Below are positions 7,099-12,124 of a stretch of 12,124 nucleotides of DNA, one piece after another; the first letter of the stretch is position 1, and every line of letters starts with the position of its first letter. The stretch spans positions 1-12,124 of the forward strand of contig CAJVZX010000018.1 of the NCBI GenBank assembly GCA_913020625.1. The letters are read 5' to 3'. Origin of the DNA: an uncultured Pelagibacterales bacterium (GTDB lineage Bacteria; Pseudomonadota; Alphaproteobacteria; Pelagibacterales; Pelagibacteraceae). A program made the translations under genes and the position numbers. The notes below the pieces were generated by a model that saw nothing but the letters and a program-made list of their open reading frames with translations, was not told the origin of the DNA and searched no databases.

Positions 7099-8543
7099 TT
7101 AAAATAGTTTTTTAATCTATCAATAGTTTGTTGATTCATTGATATTTTATATTTGTTATTTAAATAATGATCATAAGTTGAATAGATATTGTTTTTTAAA
7201 TTGATGCCTGTTTCAAAATAAAATTTACTATAATTTTTATCATTTTTATTAATAGGTATTTTATTAATATTTTTAATAAATATTAAAAAGTTTTCATTAT
7301 TTTTATTTGTAGCAATAGTATAATGATTAATAGGCATTCCAAAAATTTCATTCAAAGATTCTTTTATAAAAAAATCATTATCTTTAATATTTTTTACTTC
7401 CAATTGTTCTATTTTAATATCATTTTCTTTTGTCAAATTTACAAAGTCATTATTATTGAAAGATTTTGTATTAATTTTCTTTAACAATAATTGGTTGGTT
7501 TCAAACTTACTTTCATTGACTATTAATTCAATAATTTTATTTTTAAACTCTTTTGTTTCTGTATCAGGAAGAGTTTCTGTGATTTTATTTACATTAAATA
7601 AAATATATTCATTCCCATTATCCATAAGTTTTACTTCATTAATTTTATCTGTATTAATAATTTGATTAATTATTTCATCAGAAAGTATTAAATCATCAAT
7701 TTTTTTCTTTTTATTAAATGAATCAATTGAGATAGTTTTTAATTTATATTTATTTGTTATTTCATTAAATTTAATTCCATTAACTATTTCATTATCAATT
7801 TCATCAATTTTATCAAAGAATAATTGATTAAAATCTTTACTTGAAACTAAAGACATGGGATCTAGCAAAGTAATATTTAATGAAATTTTTTTTTCTTTAA
7901 GTTTATCTTTATTATTTTTTATAAATTTTAATATTTCATCTTCTGTAACTGTTGTATTATTTTTATAGGTTTTTTCTAAATTAATCATTTCAATTGAAAT
8001 TTTCTTATTTTGATTATTAAATGTATTTTTGACTAAAAAAAATGGTGAATAGGTACCGGCACTTATGTAATTAAATAATATTCTTTTTTTTTCATTATGT
8101 CTCAAATTTTCTTCAAAAATTGTTGCTGATAAATTATTTGTTATTAAATATTTTTCATATTTTATTCGTGAGAAATTGTTATTTTCATCTAAAAAATTTA
8201 TATTTTTTTTTAATATTTTTGATAAAGATGAATCAGAAATATTAATATTTAATTCATCCATTTCTAATAAAAGAAGTTTTTTATTTACCAAGTCAGCGAC
8301 TACTTCTTCAAGAATAGAATTATTAATATTTTCTTTAATCATTTCATTACTTAAATTTAATGAATTAAGATGGTTCATAAAATCCTTTGTTGATATTTTA
8401 TGATTATTAATCTTACCGACAACATTTGTGTTTCCTCCTCTAAATACACTACCCATCCCCCAAAATACAAAAGGCACAATTATTACACCTAGCAGTATTT
8501 TAGCATAAATAGTCTTTGAAAAATTTCGTATAGAACCAAGCAT
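7095..8543 (-). CDS. PpiD/SurA-like membrane-anchored chaperone, degenerate
   Basis: The N-terminus (MLGSIRNFSKT, then a single transmembrane segment at about 13-30 ending FVFWGMG) matches the start of PpiD, an inner-membrane chaperone facing the periplasm that helps newly exported proteins fold. A SurA_N-like helical region follows (VGKINNHKISTKDFMNHL at 42-59 and on). At 482 residues it is shorter than E. coli PpiD (about 620), and I cannot find the usual parvulin signature in the region where the isomerase domain is expected (about 200-370), so it is probably a chaperone without prolyl isomerase activity. The rest is low-complexity, Asn/Lys/Ile-rich and poorly conserved. Its position upstream of trpE and divergent from tpiA is the alphaproteobacterial ppiD locus, which supports the call. 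It is the first gene of the minus-strand block. Confidence 0.75.
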   Translation of the reverse strand: MLGSIRNFSKTIYAKILLGVIIVPFVFWGMGSVFRGGNTNVVGKINNHKISTKDFMNHLNSLNLSNEMIKENINNSILEEVVADLVNKKLLLLEMDELNINISDSSLSKILKKNINFLDENNNFSRIKYEKYLITNNLSATIFEENLRHNEKKRILFNYISAGTYSPFFLVKNTFNNQNKKISIEMINLEKTYKNNTTVTEDEILKFIKNNKDKLKEKKISLNITLLDPMSLVSSKDFNQLFFDKIDEIDNEIVNGIKFNEITNKYKLKTISIDSFNKKKKIDDLILSDEIINQIINTDKINEVKLMDNGNEYILFNVNKITETLPDTETKEFKNKIIELIVNESKFETNQLLLKKINTKSFNNNDFVNLTKENDIKIEQLEVKNIKDNDFFIKESLNEIFGMPINHYTIATNKNNENFLIFIKNINKIPINKNDKNYSKFYFETGINLKNNIYSTYDHYLNNKYKISMNQQTIDRLKNYFK

Positions 8544-8549
8544 AATATA

Positions 8550-8578
8550 ATTAAAGTAATTTGATTTATTAAGAACAA
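8550..8578 (-). promoter_or_regulatory. Putative promoter of the ppiD-trp operon
   Basis: On the minus strand TTGTTC (8573-8578) and TTTAAT (8550-8555, 5 of 6 matches to the -10 consensus) are 17 bp apart. The -10 ends only 6 bases before the ppiD-like ATG, so the transcript would be leaderless or nearly so. The -35 match is poor (3 of 6), and in such AT-rich DNA the call is tentative, but the 58 bp divergent gap must hold promoters for both directions. Confidence 0.35.
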
Positions 8579-8587
8579 ATCTATAAA
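8561..8587 (+). promoter_or_regulatory. Putative promoter of the tpiA-secG cluster
   Basis: TTGATT (8561-8566) and TATAAA (8582-8587) resemble -35 and -10 boxes but with a short 15 bp spacer. The -10 is 14 bp upstream of the tpiA ATG, giving a very short 5' UTR. It overlaps the opposing putative ppiD promoter, so the two directions could interfere. Tentative. Confidence 0.35.
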
Positions 8588-8601
8588 TTAAATTTAATCC
8601 T

Positions 8602-9357
8602 ATGACAAATAAATTTAACTATTTTATTGGAAATTGGAAAATGTTTGGTGATTTATCATCAATAAGGTTAATAAAAAAAATAAGTATTAACTTAAATAGA
8701 TTTAAAAAAAATAAATTTAAGGTAGTTTTTTGTATACCCTATACTTTAATCAATTCTTATTCTAAACAACTAAAGCAGTCCAACATTTCTATTGGAGCGC
8801 AAAATGTTCATTATCTATATGAGTATGGATCATATACTGGCTCAATTAATTCAAAAATGATTAAAAATGCTGGGGCAGAGTATGTCATAATTGGTCATTC
8901 AGAAAATAGAATAAATGGTGATACAGATACTATTATTAATAAAAAAATTAAATCATCTTTAAAAAATAATATAAAAATTATACTTTGTATTGGTGAGACC
9001 AATAAGCAAAAAATAAATAAACAAACTAATAGAATTTTAAAAAAACAAATTGTTTTGTCGCTTAAAGGCATTAGAAGTATTAAAAATATTATTTTTGCTT
9101 ATGAACCTGTGTGGGCAATAGGTACAGGAAAAGTTCCAAATAAATATGAACTTTCAAAAAATATATTATATATTAAATCTCAAATTCAGAATAAATTCAA
9201 AAAAGCTCAAAATATAAATATTTTATATGGTGGATCAGTTAATCCAAGAAATATAGTTGAATTAAATTCTATTGATCATCTAAATGGATATTTAATTGGT
9301 GGTGCTTCAAAATCTTCAAAAAAATTTATTGATATAATGAACAAAACATATAAATAG
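8602..9357 (+). CDS. tpiA: Triosephosphate isomerase
   Basis: It interconverts dihydroxyacetone phosphate and glyceraldehyde 3-phosphate in the cytosol. The 251-residue TIM barrel has its full catalytic set: Lys13 in GNWKM, His99 in IIGHSE, and Glu168 in AYEPVWAIGTGK; the phosphate-binding LYGGSVNP is at 208-215. The usual GHSERR motif reads GHSENR, so the first of two conserved arginines is replaced by Asn, a change away from the catalytic residues. The start ATG at 8602 is supported by the immediate N-terminal match and the lack of an earlier in-frame start in the 58 bp gap. No Shine-Dalgarno sequence is visible. secG begins 5 bp after the stop. Confidence 0.96.
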   Translation: MTNKFNYFIGNWKMFGDLSSIRLIKKISINLNRFKKNKFKVVFCIPYTLINSYSKQLKQSNISIGAQNVHYLYEYGSYTGSINSKMIKNAGAEYVIIGHSENRINGDTDTIINKKIKSSLKNNIKIILCIGETNKQKINKQTNRILKKQIVLSLKGIRSIKNIIFAYEPVWAIGTGKVPNKYELSKNILYIKSQIQNKFKKAQNINILYGGSVNPRNIVELNSIDHLNGYLIGGASKSSKKFIDIMNKTYK

Positions 9358-9362
9358 TCCGC

Positions 9363-9668
9363 ATGGAGAATATTCTTCTAACAATAGATATTATTTTAGC
9401 AGTTTTATTGATAATTTTGATTTTAATTCAAAAATCAGAAGGTGGTGCTTTAGGCCTAGGTATTTCTCAGGATAGTTTTATGTTTTCTAGAACGGCAGGA
9501 GATTTTTTTTCTAGAAGCACAGCAGTAGTTGCTACACTATTTATTATATGTAGTTTAAGTCTAACAATTATTTCACGTCAGGATTTGCCTTCATCTTCCT
9601 CTATAATTGATAAAATTGAAGAAAATGAAGATGACAACACACCAAAAATTCCAAAAAACAATAATTAA
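9363..9668 (+). CDS. secG: Preprotein translocase subunit SecG
   Basis: It is a small inner-membrane subunit of the SecYEG channel that assists protein export. The 101 residues show two transmembrane helices (about 3-22 and 52-70) joined by the conserved loop QKSEGGALGLG (23-33) followed by a short segment containing FSRTAGDF. The C-terminus is a hydrophilic tail rich in Ser, Asp/Glu and Asn, probably disordered, as is common and variable in SecG. The gene lies between tpiA (5 bp gap) and pyrG (40 bp gap), the standard alphaproteobacterial order tpiA-secG-pyrG. Confidence 0.95.
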   Translation: MENILLTIDIILAVLLIILILIQKSEGGALGLGISQDSFMFSRTAGDFFSRSTAVVATLFIICSLSLTIISRQDLPSSSSIIDKIEENEDDNTPKIPKNNN

Positions 9669-9708
9669 TACTTTCATTTAATTAAAATTTTACTTATAAC
9701 ATACTTCC

Positions 9709-11334
9709 ATGGCGCGATATATATTCGTAACAGGCGGCGTGGTCTCTTCCTTAGGCAAAGGTTTATCATCAGCATCACTTGCTGCACTTCTTCAGTTAAG
9801 AGGTTTTAAAATTAGAGTTAGAAAGTTAGATCCATATTTAAATGTTGATCCAGGAACAATGAATCCATTTCAACACGGCGAAGTTTTTGTAACTGACGAT
9901 GGGGCTGAAACAGATCTTGATTTAGGGCATTACGAAAGATTTACGGATATTTCAGCAACTAAATCTGACAACATAACTACAGGAGAAGTTTACAGTGATA
10001 TAATTAAAAAGGAAAGAAGAGGCGATTTTTTAGGTGGAACAGTTCAAGTTATTCCCCATGTTACAAACCATATAAAAAAATTTATATCTCACAGTGTAAA
10101 AGATGAAGATTTTATTATATGTGAAATTGGAGGAACAGTTGGTGATATAGAGAGTTTACCTTTTCTTGAAGCAATAAGACAATTTTCAAATGATCAAGGT
10201 GAAGAAAATTGTTTATTTATTCATTTAACTCTTGTTCCTTTTATGAAAGCTTCAGGTGAATTAAAAACGAAACCTACACAACATTCAGTTAAAGAATTAA
10301 GGAGCATTGGTATACAACCTAATATTATTATTTGTAGAACGGAAAAAAGTATTCCAAAAGCTGAAAGACAAAAAATATCTTTATTTTGTAATGTTAAAAT
10401 TGAAAATGTACTTCAAACAATTGATGTAAAAACTATTTATGAGGCTCCAATAAGCTTTAATAAAGAAAAATTAGATCAAAGAGTTTTAGAACATTTTAAG
10501 ATTAAATATAAAAAACAAATAAATCTTAGCAAGTGGAAAAAAATAACGAATATTGTTTTAAATTCAAAGAAACACGTAAATATTGGAATTATTGGTAAAT
10601 ATGTAAATTTGAAAGATGCTTATAAATCTTTAGATGAAGCCTTAGTTCATGGTGGAATTAGTAATAAAACCAAAGTTAATTTAGTTAGAATTGAGTCAGA
10701 TAAATTAAAGAAATCAAATTTGAACAATATTATGACACAACTTTCGGGTATTTTAATTCCAGGAGGATTTGGAAAAAGAGGAGCCGAAGGTAAAATTGAA
10801 GCAATTAGATATGCAAGACTAAATAATATACCCTTCTTTGGCATTTGTTTTGGCATGCAAATGGCAATTATAGAAGCAGCAAGAAATTTATTAAAAATAA
10901 GCAATGCCTCATCCAGTGAATTTGGAAATAGCTGTACTCCTGTAATTGGATTGCTACACGAATGGCAAAAAGGAAAAAAAATGATAAAAGGCAGTGAAAA
11001 AAATTTAGGTGGTACAATGAGATTAGGTTTGTATGATGCAGTTATTTCAAAAGGAACTCATATTTCAAAAATATATAATACTAAAAGAATTAAAGAGAGA
11101 CATAGGCACAGATACGAAGTCAATATAGATTATAAAGATGCTTTTGAAAAAAAAGGATTAATTTTTTCAGGTTTATCTCCCGATGGCTTTCTTCCAGAAA
11201 TAGTAGAACTTAAAAATCATTCTTGGTTTATTGGTGTTCAATTTCATCCAGAATTTAAATCTAGACCTTTTAATCCACATCCTCTGTTTTCTTCATTTAT
11301 TAAAGCAGCTAAAAATTATCAGGAGAAAAAATAA
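9709..11334 (+). CDS. pyrG: CTP synthase
   Basis: It aminates UTP to CTP using ATP and glutamine. The 541 residues match the family length. The N-terminal synthetase domain has [16 protein letters not shown] (6-21, the ATP-binding loop), the [20 protein letters not shown] region (39-58) and [11 protein letters not shown] (139-149). The C-terminal glutaminase domain (about 290-535) has the PGGFGKRG oxyanion motif (351-358), nucleophile Cys380 in FGICFGMQ, and His513/Glu515 in QFHPEF, so ammonia generation is intact. The ATG start fits the conserved [10 protein letters not shown] beginning. The stop TAA shares its last A with the kdsA ATG, so translation is coupled. Confidence 0.97.
   Translation: MARYIFVTGGVVSSLGKGLSSASLAALLQLRGFKIRVRKLDPYLNVDPGTMNPFQHGEVFVTDDGAETDLDLGHYERFTDISATKSDNITTGEVYSDIIKKERRGDFLGGTVQVIPHVTNHIKKFISHSVKDEDFIICEIGGTVGDIESLPFLEAIRQFSNDQGEENCLFIHLTLVPFMKASGELKTKPTQHSVKELRSIGIQPNIIICRTEKSIPKAERQKISLFCNVKIENVLQTIDVKTIYEAPISFNKEKLDQRVLEHFKIKYKKQINLSKWKKITNIVLNSKKHVNIGIIGKYVNLKDAYKSLDEALVHGGISNKTKVNLVRIESDKLKKSNLNNIMTQLSGILIPGGFGKRGAEGKIEAIRYARLNNIPFFGICFGMQMAIIEAARNLLKISNASSSEFGNSCTPVIGLLHEWQKGKKMIKGSEKNLGGTMRLGLYDAVISKGTHISKIYNTKRIKERHRHRYEVNIDYKDAFEKKGLIFSGLSPDGFLPEIVELKNHSWFIGVQFHPEFKSRPFNPHPLFSSFIKAAKNYQEKK
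11321..11326 (+). promoter_or_regulatory. Shine-Dalgarno site of kdsA
   Basis: AGGAGA lies inside the 3' end of pyrG, 7 nt before the kdsA ATG at 11334. It is the clearest ribosome binding site in the window; most other genes here have none. It fixes the kdsA start and suggests efficient initiation in addition to coupling through the TAATG stop-start overlap. Confidence 0.8.
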
Positions 11335-12124
11335 TGGAACAAGTTGAAGTAAAGTGTGGAAAATTAACAATTTCTAATAATAATCCATTTACTTTAATTG
11401 CTGGACCTTGCCAATTGGAAAATGAAAATCATGCCATTGATGTTGCTAAAAAACTTAAAGAAATCACTGATAAATTAAGTATAGGTTTAATATATAAAAC
11501 TTCTTTTGATAAAGCTAACAGAACGAGTCTTAAAGGTAAAAGAGGGGCAGGCCTTGAAAAATCATTACCTGTTTTTGATAAAATAAGAAAAGATCTAGGT
11601 ATTCCAGTATTAACTGATATTCATAATGTTGAACAGTGCGCATTAGTTTCAAAGCATGTAGATGTTTTACAAATCCCAGCGTTTTTATGTAGACAAACCG
11701 ATCTACTTATTGCTGCAGCAAAAACAGGTAAAGTTATTAATGTCAAAAAAGGACAATTTCTTGCACCATGGGATATGGTGAATGTAACTAAAAAAATTTC
11801 AGACTCTGGAAATAAAAATATTTTGGTTACTGAAAGAGGAGCAAGCTTTGGTTACAATACACTTGTTTCAGATTTTAGATCTATACCTATTATGTCAAAG
11901 AATGGTTATCCCGTTGTTTTTGATGCAACGCATTCAGTACAACAACCTGGTGGACTAGGAGAGAAAAGTGGAGGACAAAGAGAATTTGTTGAATATCTTG
12001 CAAGAGCTGCGGTTGCTGTTGGAGTAGCTGCAGTTTTTATGGAAACACATCCGGATCCAGATAATGCCCCTTCTGATGGCCCAAACATGGTTCCATTGTC
12101 AAAGATGGAGAATTTGTTAAAACA
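11334..12124 (+). CDS. kdsA: 3-deoxy-8-phosphooctulonate (KDO-8-P) synthase, 3' end cut
   Basis: It condenses phosphoenolpyruvate with arabinose 5-phosphate to give KDO-8-P for LPS, implying a Gram-negative outer membrane with Kdo. The visible 263 residues start at the ATG that overlaps the pyrG stop by one base and run off the window; the family is about 275-285 long, so only some 10-20 residues are missing. Substrate-binding motifs are [11 protein letters not shown] (55-65), [14 protein letters not shown] (110-123) and [12 protein letters not shown] (196-207). The four positions that bind metal in the metal-dependent class are all filled: Cys26 (IAGPC, where the metal-free E. coli enzyme has Asn26), His200, Glu237 (FMETH) and Asp248 (SDGPNM). 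I therefore infer a metal-dependent KdsA. In alphaproteobacteria eno often follows; that is outside the window. Confidence 0.95.
   Translation, partial: MEQVEVKCGKLTISNNNPFTLIAGPCQLENENHAIDVAKKLKEITDKLSIGLIYKTSFDKANRTSLKGKRGAGLEKSLPVFDKIRKDLGIPVLTDIHNVEQCALVSKHVDVLQIPAFLCRQTDLLIAAAKTGKVINVKKGQFLAPWDMVNVTKKISDSGNKNILVTERGASFGYNTLVSDFRSIPIMSKNGYPVVFDATHSVQQPGGLGEKSGGQREFVEYLARAAVAVGVAAVFMETHPDPDNAPSDGPNMVPLSKMENLLK

Noticed and set aside
9669..9708. Separate promoter for pyrG (TATAAC at 9695-9700)
   Set aside because: A -10-like box is expected by chance in a 40 bp gap this AT-rich and no convincing -35 is positioned 16-18 bp upstream.
10647..10904. 85-codon open frame on the minus strand
   Set aside because: Antisense to the glutaminase domain of pyrG, whose catalytic motifs it covers; hydrophobic look comes from the AT-rich complement.
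11906..12088. 60-codon open frame on the minus strand
   Set aside because: It lies entirely antisense to well-conserved kdsA motifs; its Cys/Pro/Ser-rich composition is the mirror of Gly/Ala-rich kdsA codons and it resembles nothing I know.
1..12124. CRISPR arrays, insertion sequences, phage genes, toxin-antitoxin or other defence systems, tRNA/rRNA genes
   Set aside because: No spaced direct repeats, transposase-like proteins, cloverleaf candidates or unknown gene clusters seen; every gene except the first and the ppiD-like one is a confidently recognised housekeeping gene.

Overview
The window comes from a very AT-rich, compact bacterial genome. Gene content, gene order and protein character point to an alphaproteobacterium, most likely a streamlined marine lineage of the SAR11/Pelagibacterales type. 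The evidence is low G+C by eye, many Lys/Asn/Ile codons, gaps of mostly 0-70 bp, almost no Shine-Dalgarno sequences, a GTTC-N7-GTTC LexA operator (the alphaproteobacterial type), and the alphaproteobacterial neighbourhoods ppiD-trpEGDC-lexA-gltX and tpiA-secG-pyrG-kdsA. The organism assignment is inference; no rRNA or other phylogenetic marker is present.

Layout. Positions 1-1053 (+) hold the 3' part of a membrane methyltransferase of the PEMT/ICMT type and, directly abutting it, a stand-alone NAD(P)H-hydrate epimerase (nnrE) with a TTG start. These converge on a long minus-strand block at 1080-8543. Read in its direction of transcription, the block is ppiD-like chaperone, trpE, trpG, trpD, trpC, then a 68-86 bp gap with a LexA-regulated promoter, then lexA and gltX. 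A 58 bp divergent promoter region (8544-8601) separates this from the plus-strand cluster tpiA, secG, pyrG, kdsA (8602 to the window end), where kdsA is cut about 10-20 codons before its stop.

How the genes work together. trpE and trpG make anthranilate from chorismate, trpD adds the phosphoribosyl group, and trpC closes the indole ring. trpF, trpB and trpA are not here, as is usual for the split trp genes of alphaproteobacteria. The trp genes overlap or nearly touch and are coupled to the upstream ppiD-like gene, which leaves no room for a trp leader or attenuator. lexA has its own promoter with a perfect operator, implying SOS autoregulation, and probably co-transcribes gltX. The plus-strand cluster combines glycolysis (tpiA), protein export (secG), CTP synthesis (pyrG) and LPS Kdo synthesis (kdsA).

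I see no mobile element, CRISPR array, RNA gene, phage gene or undescribed multi-gene system. No gene-free stretch exceeds about 90 bp. The points of interest are regulatory and evolutionary: the lexA operator, the missing moaC/moeA/comEC genes, the orphan nnrE, the metal-type KdsA, a degenerate PpiD-like protein and long A-tracts inside the trp genes.
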